A DNA stretch of 64,000 nt, from positions 930,001 through 994,000 of the forward strand of contig CAWHYL010000004.1 in NCBI GenBank assembly GCA_963833655.1, given 5' to 3'. This DNA is from 3-1-20CM-4-69-9 sp963833655 (GTDB lineage: Bacteria > Actinomycetota > Thermoleophilia > Gaiellales > Gaiellaceae). Shown piece by piece: positions 45,290 through 53,598 of the stretch. The position numbers were made by a program, and so were the translations under genes. Below the pieces are notes generated by a model that did not search any database, had not been told where the DNA came from, and worked only from the letters and a program-made list of their open reading frames with translations. Numbering within the stretch: the stretch's first letter is position 1; every line of letters starts with the position of its first letter.

Positions 45290-45883
45290 ATGGCATCCGG
45301 GACATGGCTCACCTTCCCCGACGGCAGCGAGCACGAGCTGACCGGCACCGTCGCGATCGGCCGGAAGGGCAACAACGACCTCGTGCTCGACTCGTCCGCT
45401 GTCAGCCGCGAGCACGCCGCGGTGACCCTCCGGGACGGCCGCTGGTACGTCGAGGACCGCGGCAGCTTCAACGGCACCTATCTCAACGGGACACGTCTCG
45501 TGCCTGGCACCCCGCTGCCGCTCCGCCACGCCGACAGCATCGGGATCGGCAACGAGACGATCATCTTCTCGTGCCCTGCGCAGCGGCAGGATCCCGACAC
45601 GACTGAACCGCTGGCGGAGGTGGCCTCGGCAAACGGCGCACAGCTCTCGGCGTTCCAGCGCCAGGTCGTGCAGGCGCTGTGCAGCCCGTGGCTCGCAGGG
45701 GCGAGCCTCGAGACGCTGCCGACGAACGAGGAGATTGCGGCGCAGCTCGGGACGCCCGGCGCGACCGGAACCGTCAAAGCCGCGCTGCGGCGGATCTACA
45801 CGAAGGCGGGGCTGTCCGACGAGCCCGCACACGCGAAGCGCCGCGCTCTCTGCCGCATCGCGCGCCAGAACGGCTGGATCTAA
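45290..45883 (+). CDS. FHA-domain protein with C-terminal helix-turn-helix-like region
   Basis: A 197-residue protein. The FHA domain (phosphothreonine binding) has VAIGRKGNNDLVLDSSAVSR, REHAAVTLRDG and EDRGSFNGTYLNG. The C-terminal ~90 residues look like a winged-helix regulator: FQRQVVQALCSPWL, NEEIAAQLGTPGATGTVKAA and LRRIYTKAGLSDEPAHAKR, similar to the end of LuxR/OmpR-like domains. It may be a phosphorylation-controlled regulator; the PASTA kinase ~3.4 kb away is one possible partner. A full repeat copy is inserted in an FHA loop (NGTRLVPGTPL). Confidence 0.8.
   Translation: MASGTWLTFPDGSEHELTGTVAIGRKGNNDLVLDSSAVSREHAAVTLRDGRWYVEDRGSFNGTYLNGTRLVPGTPLPLRHADSIGIGNETIIFSCPAQRQDPDTTEPLAEVASANGAQLSAFQRQVVQALCSPWLAGASLETLPTNEEIAAQLGTPGATGTVKAALRRIYTKAGLSDEPAHAKRRALCRIARQNGWI
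45489..45511 (-). repeat. Dispersed 23-bp repeat, copy 8
   Basis: Perfect match to the element in reverse orientation (GGACACGTCTC then GTGCCTGGCACC), read GTRLVPGT in a loop of the FHA domain. Confidence 0.8.
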
Positions 45884-45891
45884 ACGGCGGA

Positions 45892-45908
45892 GGAGCCACA
45901 CAGGCTCC
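45892..45908. terminator. Short hairpin after the FHA gene
   Basis: GGAGCC-ACACA-GGCTCC, 6-bp stem just after the stop codon; weak terminator candidate. Confidence 0.35.
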
Positions 45909-45993
45909 CCCGCGACCCCTCCGTATGCCGCGAGCGTAGTTCGGTGCGCGCGCCTGCAGGTGACCGTCTGAGCGACCGCAGTCGCGCGTCCGG

Positions 45994-46749
45994 CTAAACC
46001 GCGACGGCCTCGAGCACCTGCTCGGGGATGTCGAAGTTCGCGTACACGTCCTGCACGTCGTCGTTCTCCTCGAGCTGGTCCATGAGCCGCAGGATCTTCT
46101 TCGCAGACGACTCGTCGGCGACCTCGACCGTCGTCTTCGGGCGCATCGTCAGCTCGGCGGAGTCGACGCTGAAGCCGGCGCTCTCGATCGCCTCGCGCAC
46201 GGCCGTCAGCGCTTCGGGCGCGGACACGATCTCGTACGTCGACCCGTCGAGGGTGACGTCGTCGGCGCCGCCGTCGGCGGCCGCCAGCGTCAGCTCGTCC
46301 TCGTCGACGCCGTCGACCGCGACCATTACGACGCCGCGCCGCTCGAACAGCCACGCGACGGCGCCCGAGGTCCCGAGGTTGCCGTCGTTCTTGTCGAACG
46401 CGTGCCGCACCTCTGACGCCGTCCGGTTTCGGTTGTCGGTCAACGCCTCGACGATGACGGCGACGCCGCTCGGCCCGTAACCCTCGTACACGACCGTCTC
46501 GAAATCCTGGCCGTCGGAGTCCGCGCCGGAGCCGCGCGCGATCGCGCGCTCGATGTTGTCCTTCGGCATTGAGTACGACCGCGCCTTCTCGATCGCGTTC
46601 TGCAGCGCGAGGTTCCCCGCCGGGTCGGCCCCGCCCTCCTTCGCCGCGACGATGATGGCGCGCGAGAGCTTCGAGAAGAGCTTGCCGCGCTTGGCGTCCG
46701 CGGCACCCTTCTTGTGCTTGATCGAGGACCACTTGCTATGCCCTGACAC
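45994..46749 (-). CDS. YebC/PmpR-family protein
   Basis: A 251-residue member of the YebC family, beginning MSGHSKWSSIKHKKGAADAK and containing AIARGSGADSDGQDFETVVYEG and GPSGVAVIVEALTDNRNRT. The family was described as DNA-binding regulators, and members have more recently been linked to translation of difficult sequences such as polyproline. The ATG overlaps the pdxT end by 14 bases. Genes of this family are often near ruvCAB, as here. Confidence 0.95.
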   Translation of the reverse strand: MSGHSKWSSIKHKKGAADAKRGKLFSKLSRAIIVAAKEGGADPAGNLALQNAIEKARSYSMPKDNIERAIARGSGADSDGQDFETVVYEGYGPSGVAVIVEALTDNRNRTASEVRHAFDKNDGNLGTSGAVAWLFERRGVVMVAVDGVDEDELTLAAADGGADDVTLDGSTYEIVSAPEALTAVREAIESAGFSVDSAELTMRPKTTVEVADESSAKKILRLMDQLEENDDVQDVYANFDIPEQVLEAVAV

Positions 46750-47290
46750 TCGTCGCCTCCCGCACCTGATCGAGGAACAGTTCGTGCACCCGCGTATCTT
46801 CCGTCAACTCGGGATGGAACGAGGCGACGAGGAAGCGGCCCTGGCGCAGGAGCACGGGCTCGCCGTCGTGCTCCGCGAGCACCTCGACGTCGACGCCGTG
46901 GTCGCGCACGCGCGGCGCGCGGATGAAGACGCCGCGCAGCGGCTCGACGTCGCCGGCCAACCGCAGGTCGGCCTCGAAGCTCGCCACCTGACGGCCGTAC
47001 GCGTTGCGGTCGACCTCCAGATCCACCAGGTCGAGATGCCCGCGGTCGAGCACGATCATCCCGGCGCACGTCCCGAACACCGGGCCGCCGAAGGAGCGCA
47101 GCGCCTCGTCGAGGCCGTACAGCCGCATCAGTCGCATGAACGTCGTCGACTCGCCGCCGGGGACGACGAGGCCGTCGAGGCCGTCGAGCTCTTCCGGTTT
47201 CCGCACCTCCACGACGTCCGCGCCGAGGCGACGCAGCATCGCCGCGTGCTCGCGGAAGTTTCCCTGCACTGCGAGGACGCCGACGCGCAT
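46736..47290 (-). CDS. pdxT: Pyridoxal 5'-phosphate synthase glutaminase subunit PdxT
   Basis: A 184-residue class I glutamine amidotransferase releasing ammonia for PLP synthesis by PdxS. It has GVLAVQGNFREHA, VVPGGESTTFMRL, the nucleophile Cys in FGTCAGMIVL and the His/Glu pair in VASFHPELTED. The ATG at 47290 has a TACACT box 8 bases upstream; a TTG three codons earlier is less likely. PdxS is 60 bases upstream in the same direction. Confidence 0.95.
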   Translation of the reverse strand: MRVGVLAVQGNFREHAAMLRRLGADVVEVRKPEELDGLDGLVVPGGESTTFMRLMRLYGLDEALRSFGGPVFGTCAGMIVLDRGHLDLVDLEVDRNAYGRQVASFEADLRLAGDVEPLRGVFIRAPRVRDHGVDVEVLAEHDGEPVLLRQGRFLVASFHPELTEDTRVHELFLDQVREATSVRA

Positions 47291-47298
47291 GTGACTCA

Positions 47299-47304
47299 AG
47301 TGTA
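47299..47304 (-). promoter_or_regulatory. TACACT -10 box of pdxT-yebC
   Basis: On the minus strand TACACT, 8 bases, ATG; leaderless pattern. Confidence 0.4.
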
Positions 47305-47350
47305 GGTTCGTCTACCCCGACCCCGGCTCGGCGGTTTCGAGACGCGCGGC

Positions 47351-48235
47351 CTACCAGCCGCGCGTCTCGAGCAGCTCTTCCGGGCGCAGCGCGGCGGCGG
47401 AAAGGCCGCTCATCGCGTCGCCGAGCCCGCGCGAGACACGTGCGAGGATCTCGGCGTCGTTGTAGTGCGTCGTCGCCTCGACGATCGCCTTCGCGCGGTC
47501 GCTGGGATTGCCCGACTTGAAGATGCCGGAGCCGACGAACACGCCGTCGGCGCCGAGCTGCATGCAGAGCGCAGCGTCGGCCGGGGTTGCGATGCCGCCG
47601 GCGGTGAAGGTGACGACCGGCAGCCGCCCGTTCTCGGCCACCCAGCGCACGAGCTCCACCGGTGCCTGCAGGTTCTTCGCCTCGGTGTACAGCTCGTCGG
47701 GATCCATCGCGCCGAGGCGCTTGATCGCGCCGAAGACGGAGCGCATGTGCGTGACGGCATTGACGATGTCGCCGGTGCCGGCCTCGCCCTTCGTGCGGAT
47801 CATCGCCGCTCCCTCCGCGATCCGGCGCAGCGCCTCGCCGAGGTTCGTGCAGCCGCAGACGAAGGGGACGGTGAACTTCCACTTGTCGATGTGGTGCGCG
47901 GTGTCGGCCGGGGTCAGCACCTCGGACTCGTCGATGTAGTCGATCTCGAGCGCCTGCAGGACCTGCGCCTCGACGAAGTGGCCGATCCGCGCCTTCGCCA
48001 TCACGGGGATGGTCACGGCCTCCTGGATCTCGACGATCTTGTCCGGGTCGGCCATCCGCGCGACGCCGCCCTCGGTGCGGATGTCCGCCGGCACGCGCTC
48101 GAGCGCCATGACCGCGACCGCACCCGCCTCTTCGGCGATCCGGGCCTGCTCGGCGGTGGTGACGTCCATGATCACCCCGCCCTTGAGCATCTCGGCGAGG
48201 CCACTCTTGACCCGCATCGTCCCGATCTCGTCCAT
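47351..48235 (-). CDS. pdxS: Pyridoxal 5'-phosphate synthase lyase subunit PdxS
   Basis: A 294-residue TIM-barrel enzyme making PLP from ribose 5-phosphate, glyceraldehyde 3-phosphate and ammonia. Highly conserved stretches are GGVIMDVTTAEQARIAEEAG, VMALERVPADIR, MAKARIGHFVEAQVLQALE, ESEVLTPAD and FVCGCTNLGEALRRI. The ATG at 48235 gives the standard length and has a TAAAAT box 7 bases upstream; a longer version would run into the lipoprotein gene. Confidence 0.97.
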   Translation of the reverse strand: MDEIGTMRVKSGLAEMLKGGVIMDVTTAEQARIAEEAGAVAVMALERVPADIRTEGGVARMADPDKIVEIQEAVTIPVMAKARIGHFVEAQVLQALEIDYIDESEVLTPADTAHHIDKWKFTVPFVCGCTNLGEALRRIAEGAAMIRTKGEAGTGDIVNAVTHMRSVFGAIKRLGAMDPDELYTEAKNLQAPVELVRWVAENGRLPVVTFTAGGIATPADAALCMQLGADGVFVGSGIFKSGNPSDRAKAIVEATTHYNDAEILARVSRGLGDAMSGLSAAALRPEELLETRGW

Positions 48236-48242
48236 CGGCGGA

Positions 48243-48248
48243 ATTTTA
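48243..48248 (-). promoter_or_regulatory. TAAAAT -10 box of pdxS
   Basis: A near-consensus -10 on the minus strand, 7 bases before the ATG, with no ribosome binding site. The clearest leaderless signal in the window. Confidence 0.6.
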
Positions 48249-48251
48249 GCC

Positions 48252-48650
48252 TCAGCCCTTGAGGCAGCCGTAGACATCGTCGATCTCGCTCTGCGGCGGC
48301 GTCACCGTCCAGAGGAAGACGGCGTTCTTGTTCGTGCGCATGACGTCGTCGATATGCGGCCGGAGCTTCTTCGGCGCGAACGTCCGGTACGCGTGCTCCA
48401 GCCCGGTCGCCGCGTCCGAGCTCTCGGCGAACGCGACCCGCACGGCATTGCCGGGATGGAACGCGATGAGCCCGCCGTTCGGCGCGGTTCGCTCGACGAC
48501 GCCGAGCTTCGCCGGCTCGGTCGTCACGCGGTAGTCCAGCTTCCTGCTCAGGCATCTGGCGGTTGGGGCGGCTTTGTACAGCGCGGGCTCGCTGTTGCAG
48601 CCGGCCGCGAGGACGGCCAGCGGGAGAAGTGCCCAGAGTGACCGCCGCAT
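48252..48650 (-). CDS. Hypothetical lipoprotein
   Basis: A 132-residue exported protein with a lipoprotein signal (RRSLWALLPLAVLAAGCNSE; lipobox LAAGC). The mature part has four-strand-like features (LDYRVTTEPAKLGVVER, LIAFHPGNAVRVAFAES, AVFLWTVTPPQSEIDDV) and two further cysteines (ARCLSRK, YGCLKG) that could pair. I do not recognise the family. A TACAGT box is 9 bases upstream of the ATG. It is divergent from the PASTA kinase. Confidence 0.65.
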   Translation of the reverse strand: MRRSLWALLPLAVLAAGCNSEPALYKAAPTARCLSRKLDYRVTTEPAKLGVVERTAPNGGLIAFHPGNAVRVAFAESSDAATGLEHAYRTFAPKKLRPHIDDVMRTNKNAVFLWTVTPPQSEIDDVYGCLKG

Positions 48651-48678
48651 GGCGCGGCGACTGTATCTCCCGCCGCGC

Positions 48679-48696
48679 GTTAAAGTCATCCTTAAC
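48679..48696. promoter_or_regulatory. Inverted repeat and promoter of the PASTA kinase gene
   Basis: GTTAA-AGTCATCC-TTAAC, a 5-bp dyad; the internal TAAAGT would give a transcript with a short leader containing GGTGAG, a usable ribosome binding site before ATG 48716. Confidence 0.4.
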
Positions 48697-48715
48697 GAGA
48701 CGCGGGGTGAGCGCG

Positions 48716-50641
48716 ATGACGGTCTTGGCCGGGCGCTATGAGCTGCTCGAACGGGTCGGTGAAGGTGGGATGAGCGTCGTCTGGCGCGCCCGCGACCTCG
48801 AGCTCGAGCGCGAGGTGGCGATCAAGCTGCTCCGCTCCGGCGTGGGGGCGGATCCGGCTCAGTCGCGCCGCTTCCACCGCGAAGCGCGGGCGCTCGCGGC
48901 CCTCGCCCACGAGCAGATCGTGCGCATCTACGACTTCGTGTCGGGCGACGAGCAGTCGTTCCTGGTGATGGAGTACATCGCCGGAGAGAATCTCGCGCAG
49001 GCGACGCGTAGCCGGCTGCCGCTCGAGCCGCCCGAGGCAGCCGCCTACCTGCAGCCGGTGGCCGAGGCCCTCGCGTACGCGCACGGGCGCGGCGTCGTCC
49101 ACCGCGACCTGACGCCGACGAACATCCTCATCGAGCGCGCAACGGGTCGCGTCGTCACGACGGACTTCGGTCTCGCGCGCATCGCGCGAGCGACGGGCTC
49201 GCTGACCGCGACGGGCGTGCTGCTCGGAACACCGGAGTACTGGTCGCCCGAGCTCGCGCTCGGACGCGAGAGCGGCCCCGAGAGCGACCTGTACGCACTC
49301 GGCTGCATCGCGTTGCTCCTCGTCAGCGGCGGCCTTCCGTTCGAAGGCGACGACCGGCTTGCAGTCGGGCTGCGGAGGGCGCACGAAGCTGCGCCCTCCC
49401 TCGGCGTCGTCGCGCCGGGCGCGCCGCAGGAGGCGGTCGCACTCGTCGACTCCCTGCTTGCGCGCGATCCCGAACGACGGCCGGACGCGAGTGTCGCCGC
49501 GGCGGCACTCGGCAAGCTCGCGGACGGGGCCACCGTCCGAGCTGACGCCGAGCAGCACGTCGAGGCAGCGCCCGAGCCCGAGACGGTCGCGCTGCAGTCG
49601 GAGCGGCACACAACGGAGGTGTCGCCGAGCGACGCCGGCGGCGCGCGGCGGCGCTGGGCTCGACGGCGCGTGCTCGGCGCGGTCGCAGCGTCGGCCGGGG
49701 TGATCATCGCCGCGCTCTTCCTCGCCGGGCAGGTGCGGAGCCCGCTCGCGCAGGTCCCGAACGTCGTCTCGCTGCGCGAAGCCGTTGCGCGCGCGCAGAT
49801 TCGCGCAGCCATGCCGGGCGCGGACGTCTCCGTCACCCGCGTGTACTCGGACAGTGTCGGCGCCGGCCGAGTCATCCGCCAGCAACCCGACGCGCGCACC
49901 AAGCTCACGACCGCGAGCACGGTTCAGCTCCTCGTCAGCAAGGGGTCGCCGTTCGCGAACGTGCCCGCGGTTTCCGGCCAGAGCGAGGCCGCCGCACGCG
50001 CGGCGCTCGCCCGGCAGGGCTTCGCGAGCCGGCGCACCTACTCGCCCTCGTGGACCATCCGTAAGGGATCGGTCATCGAGCTTCGTCCGCGGACAGGCAC
50101 GCGGCTGCGCCGTCCGACACTCGTCACGATGGTCGTCGCGAGCGGGTACCCGCGTGCGGTCGTGCCCGACGTCCGCAGCGCCGCCCTTGCCGACGCCCGG
50201 GCGCGCCTCGAGGCGGCCGGTCTGCGCTACCGGCTGGTGTGGCGTCTGACGGATGCGGCGCCGCCCGACCAGGTGCTCGACGAGATTCCGGCCGCCGGCA
50301 CGTCCGTCTACCAGGGAGCACGCATCAGGTTGACGGTCGCCCGCACGCTGCACTGGGTGAAGCTCTTCTCCCACTCGGGCAGCAACAGCTTCGACACGGC
50401 CGCGTTCAGCGTCCCGGCACGCTGGCGGATCCGCTACCGCCTGAGCCCGAATGCGTTCGGCCTCGCGGTCGCACAGTTCTCGTGGTCGGGGCCGGACGAG
50501 ATCGGCGGGTCGAGCTTCGTCGCCAGCCGGGCCGGGTCGCTCCGCACGTTCGTCCCGACCGACGGCGCGGGCGGCTACCGGCTCAGCGTCCGCCCCTACG
50601 CGGGCGCGAGCTGGTACGTCGAGGTCGACGCGCTCGAATAG
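48716..50641 (+). CDS. PASTA-domain serine/threonine protein kinase (PknB-like)
   Basis: A 641-residue membrane kinase. The cytoplasmic kinase domain is complete: GEGGMSVVWRAR, Lys in VAIKLLRSG, VVHRDLTPTNILI (catalytic loop), TTDFGLARI and GTPEYWSPE. A juxtamembrane linker and one helix (VLGAVAASAGVIIAALFLAG) follow. Outside are three PASTA repeats (VPNVVSLREAVARAQIRA; VPAVSGQSEAAARAALARQG; VPDVRSAALADARARLEAAG), which bind wall fragments in related kinases. An extra ~100-residue beta domain (HWVKLFSHSGSNSFDTAAFS) ends the protein, which is unusual for PknB. Confidence 0.93.
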   Translation: MTVLAGRYELLERVGEGGMSVVWRARDLELEREVAIKLLRSGVGADPAQSRRFHREARALAALAHEQIVRIYDFVSGDEQSFLVMEYIAGENLAQATRSRLPLEPPEAAAYLQPVAEALAYAHGRGVVHRDLTPTNILIERATGRVVTTDFGLARIARATGSLTATGVLLGTPEYWSPELALGRESGPESDLYALGCIALLLVSGGLPFEGDDRLAVGLRRAHEAAPSLGVVAPGAPQEAVALVDSLLARDPERRPDASVAAAALGKLADGATVRADAEQHVEAAPEPETVALQSERHTTEVSPSDAGGARRRWARRRVLGAVAASAGVIIAALFLAGQVRSPLAQVPNVVSLREAVARAQIRAAMPGADVSVTRVYSDSVGAGRVIRQQPDARTKLTTASTVQLLVSKGSPFANVPAVSGQSEAAARAALARQGFASRRTYSPSWTIRKGSVIELRPRTGTRLRRPTLVTMVVASGYPRAVVPDVRSAALADARARLEAAGLRYRLVWRLTDAAPPDQVLDEIPAAGTSVYQGARIRLTVARTLHWVKLFSHSGSNSFDTAAFSVPARWRIRYRLSPNAFGLAVAQFSWSGPDEIGGSSFVASRAGSLRTFVPTDGAGGYRLSVRPYAGASWYVEVDALE

Positions 50642-50762
50642 GAGACGTCAGCAGCTCAGAGTCGAGGAGTCCGGGCGCAGGATGATCTCCCACAGCACGC
50701 GCAAGAAGCCGGGCTGCGGAGCGCTCCCGTTCGGGATCGCGACGGAGCTCACGCAGGGGAGC

Positions 50763-51251
50763 TCAGAGCGTCACGCCGGGATCGCTGACGTCGTGGTCGA
50801 GCTCCCCGATCCGGAACACCGGGTGGTCCGGCGCAATCCGTTGCAGCTCGGCGGAGCTCGAGTCGGCCGCGACTCCGCCGAAGAACTGCCCCACCTCCCA
50901 CTTCCAGCGGCTGAGGTACGCGCGAAGGATCGGCTCCTTCTCGGTGTCCTCGAGCTCGGTCGCACGGAAATGCTCGCGGCGCCGGCCGAGCAGGAGATCG
51001 CCCTCGCCGCGCGCGCGAAGATTGCGCACCCACTGCGTGTGGCCGCGGGGGGCGACGAGGTAGCGCCGGCCGTCGAGCGTCAGCAGGTTGACCGGGGTGC
51101 GGCGCGGCTCGCCGGTCTTGCGGCCGCGGACCTCGAGGATGCGTGACCCCCAGACGCTGACGCCCGCGCGGGTGAGGACCACGACGAGTCGGTTGAAGAT
51201 GTTGCGGGTGAACCAGCCGGGTGCCTCGTAGTGCGCGGGTGCGGTGCTCAT
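50763..51251 (-). CDS. F420-dependent nitroreductase-family (Ddn-like) oxidoreductase
   Basis: A 162-residue split-barrel protein of the deazaflavin-dependent nitroreductase family. Typical sequence: FNRLVVVLTRAGVSVWGSR, LEVRGRKTGEPRRTPVNLL, YLVAPRGHTQWVRNLRARG, where the GxxxWVRNLRA segment contacts the cofactor. It implies that the organism makes coenzyme F420. A ribosome binding site (GGAGGA) precedes the ATG. Substrate unknown. The ~120 bases after the gene hold nothing clear. Confidence 0.9.
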   Translation of the reverse strand: MSTAPAHYEAPGWFTRNIFNRLVVVLTRAGVSVWGSRILEVRGRKTGEPRRTPVNLLTLDGRRYLVAPRGHTQWVRNLRARGEGDLLLGRRREHFRATELEDTEKEPILRAYLSRWKWEVGQFFGGVAADSSSAELQRIAPDHPVFRIGELDHDVSDPGVTL

Positions 51252-51325
51252 GGGCGCTTCCTCCGTATCGTCACTGTTCGCGGATGAGCTTCGACTCTGA
51301 CAGCCGCCTTCTCCGCGAGTGGGGC

Positions 51326-52789
51326 ATGTACCGGCAACGGCCCGGCCGTGGCCTGCCGGCGTGGATGTGGCTGCTGCTCGCCGTAGGGCTCGCGGCCGTG
51401 TTCGGGATCGCCGTCTGGCTCTCGCAGCGCTCGCAGCCGTGGCGGTCGCCGAGCGGTGTCCCGCACTTCGTCTCGTGCACCTACGGCGGGCGCATCGACG
51501 GCTGGTGCGCGCTCGTGCGCACCCCCGCCGACCCGCGCAAGCCGCTCGGGCCGACGGTCTCGCTGCGCGTCACGGTCGTGCCGGCGACACAGCCGCCCGC
51601 GGCGGGGGCGCTCTTCTATCTCGAAGGCGGCCCCGGCGGCGCAGCGACCGCGTCTGCGATCCGCGTCAACGCGCTCTTCGCACGGGTCGGGCGGCGCCGT
51701 GACCTCGTCATGGTCGACGAGCGCGGCACCGGCGGCTCAGGCCGCCTCGCGTGTCCCGACGGGTATGTGCGCGGCAGCGACGCACACGACGTGGCGGAGT
51801 ACGTGCGCCGCTGCTTCGCACGCCTCGACACAGATCCGCGGCTGTATACGACGAGCGTCGCTGCAGGCGACCTCGAGACGGTGCGGCACGCACTCGGCTA
51901 CGGAAGGATCGATCTCTACGGCGGTTCGTACGGCGCAACGCTCGCGCAGGCGTACATGCGTCGGTATTCGGCGTCCGTGCGTAGCGTCGTTCTCGACAGC
52001 GCGTCGCTTCCGGCGGTGCGGATCTACGACGTCGCTGCGCGCAACGCCGAGCACGCGCTGGATGCATTGGTCGCGCGCTGTCGCGCGACGCGTGCATGCG
52101 GGAACGCCTACCCCCACTCCAGGCGCCAACTCGGCGACCTGCTCGCACGCCCGCCGCGGACGGTCAGCTTTCCGGGCGGCAGAGTCCTGCTCCGGCCCGC
52201 CGACATCGCGTGGACGGTCGATTGGCTTTCGGAGACGCCCGCGAACGCGGCGATCATCCCCTTCGCGGTGAACGCGGCCGCGCACGGCGACTACACGACC
52301 CTCGCTGCGACGTACGCGGACCAGCTCGGCGGCTCGAACCTCGACCCGCTCGCCCGGCTCGTGCCCTTCTGGGTGACGATCTGCTCGGAGTCGTGGGCCA
52401 GCTTCGACCCGATCGCCACGGCACGCGCGGGACGCGGCAGCTATCTCGTACAGGCGGCGCTCGCGCGCGCTCGACTCTTCCGGCGCGTCTGCCGCATCGT
52501 CCCGAAGGGACGCGTCCCCGAAGACGCCGGCCGACCGCCGGTCGTCCACGCGCCGGTGCTGCTGCTCGCCGGGAGCGGCGATCCGCTCGACCCGCCCCGG
52601 AACCTCGACGGGTGGCGCCGGCTGCTCCCGCAGGGACGGCTGATCGTGGTACGCGGTGCGGGGCACGGCACGATCGTGTACGCCTGCGTCCAGAGTCTCG
52701 TCGCGCGCTTCGTCGACCATGGCAGCGCCGGCGGACTCGACCCGGCGTGCGCCCGGCGCGTCTCCCTTCCGGCGTTCGTCATCGGCTAG
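51326..52789 (+). CDS. Membrane-anchored alpha/beta hydrolase (TAP-like peptidase)
   Basis: A 487-residue enzyme. One N-terminal helix (WMWLLLAVGLAAVFGIAVWL) leads to an extracytoplasmic hydrolase of the tripeptidyl aminopeptidase-like family. The oxyanion region is FYLEGGPGGAATAS, then VDERGTGGSGRLAC, nucleophile Ser in LYGGSYGATLAQAYMRRY, Asp in LLLAGSGDPLDPP and His in RGAGHGTIVYAC. Several cysteines suggest disulfides. The ATG at 51326 is adjacent to the helix; an in-frame ATG at 51284 is also possible. Substrate is probably a peptide or ester. Confidence 0.85.
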   Translation: MYRQRPGRGLPAWMWLLLAVGLAAVFGIAVWLSQRSQPWRSPSGVPHFVSCTYGGRIDGWCALVRTPADPRKPLGPTVSLRVTVVPATQPPAAGALFYLEGGPGGAATASAIRVNALFARVGRRRDLVMVDERGTGGSGRLACPDGYVRGSDAHDVAEYVRRCFARLDTDPRLYTTSVAAGDLETVRHALGYGRIDLYGGSYGATLAQAYMRRYSASVRSVVLDSASLPAVRIYDVAARNAEHALDALVARCRATRACGNAYPHSRRQLGDLLARPPRTVSFPGGRVLLRPADIAWTVDWLSETPANAAIIPFAVNAAAHGDYTTLAATYADQLGGSNLDPLARLVPFWVTICSESWASFDPIATARAGRGSYLVQAALARARLFRRVCRIVPKGRVPEDAGRPPVVHAPVLLLAGSGDPLDPPRNLDGWRRLLPQGRLIVVRGAGHGTIVYACVQSLVARFVDHGSAGGLDPACARRVSLPAFVIG

Positions 52790-52818
52790 CCGCGACTTGA
52801 CCTGCGTTGTGGACGCGC

Positions 52819-52824
52819 TAGGCT
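52819..52824 (+). promoter_or_regulatory. TAGGCT -10 box of the calcium-repeat gene
   Basis: TAGGCT, 6 bases, ATG; leaderless pattern. Confidence 0.4.
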
Positions 52825-52830
52825 CGATCG

Positions 52831-53568
52831 ATGGCCAAGCCGCGCGCCGACTGGCGGCTGGCCGGTGTCGTGCTTGCGCTTGCGGCCGCAGTGCTCGCGC
52901 TGGCTGGTTCTGCCTCCCCAGCAACAGCGAGGCACAGCCACGCGCTGAGGCTCGTCAAGGGAACGAACGGCAACGACGTCCTCCGGGGCGGCAGCAGGGC
53001 GGACACCCTCGAGGGCCTGGGCGGGAACGATCGGCTCTACGGCCGCGGTGGCAGCGACCGCCTCTACGGCAGCGGCGGGAACGACCGGCTCTTCGGCGGG
53101 CCGGGCGACGACATCCTCGCCGGCGGCCCCGGCAACGACCGCTTCAGCTGCGGGTCCGGCCGCGACGTCGTCTACACCACCGCGGCCGGCGGCGTGAGCC
53201 GCGACTGCGAGATCGTCCATCGCAGCGGCCCTCCGGTTGCGGGTGTCGCAACCGGCAGCTACCGCGGCCCGAGCGTCAGCTTCCGCCTCGCCGGCGATGC
53301 GAAGACCGTCTCCGCGCTGCAGCTCGACTTCAAGGGCCGTTGCGGCGACGGCGACACGCAGATCCAGATCGCGAACTCGGGCCCCTGGCCGGTGAACCCC
53401 GACCACAGCTTCCAGGTCGCCGAGACCGAGTCGGACGGCGATACCGTCAAGTTGGACGGGCACATCGCGAGCGGCGGGGTCGCGACCGGCACCTTCGAGC
53501 TGCAGGCGACGATCGTCGATTCCAGCTGCGATACCGGCGTCGTCGCCTGGACCGCGCATCGCGCGTAG
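52831..53568 (+). CDS. Secreted hemolysin-type calcium-binding repeat protein
   Basis: A 245-residue exported protein. A signal peptide (VVLALAAAVLALAGSASPATA) is followed by five or so nonapeptide GGxGxDxLx repeats (NGNDVLRGG, LGGNDRLYGRGGSDRLYG, GGPGDDILAGGPGNDRF) that bind calcium in a parallel beta roll. A C-terminal beta domain (GSYRGPSVSFRLAGDAKTVS) follows. Actinobacterial proteins of this kind are secreted or wall-associated; no catalytic domain is present. Confidence 0.85.
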   Translation: MAKPRADWRLAGVVLALAAAVLALAGSASPATARHSHALRLVKGTNGNDVLRGGSRADTLEGLGGNDRLYGRGGSDRLYGSGGNDRLFGGPGDDILAGGPGNDRFSCGSGRDVVYTTAAGGVSRDCEIVHRSGPPVAGVATGSYRGPSVSFRLAGDAKTVSALQLDFKGRCGDGDTQIQIANSGPWPVNPDHSFQVAETESDGDTVKLDGHIASGGVATGTFELQATIVDSSCDTGVVAWTAHRA

Positions 53569-53598
53569 CGCGGCTCGCAGGTCCGCCGAAAGCTGCTC

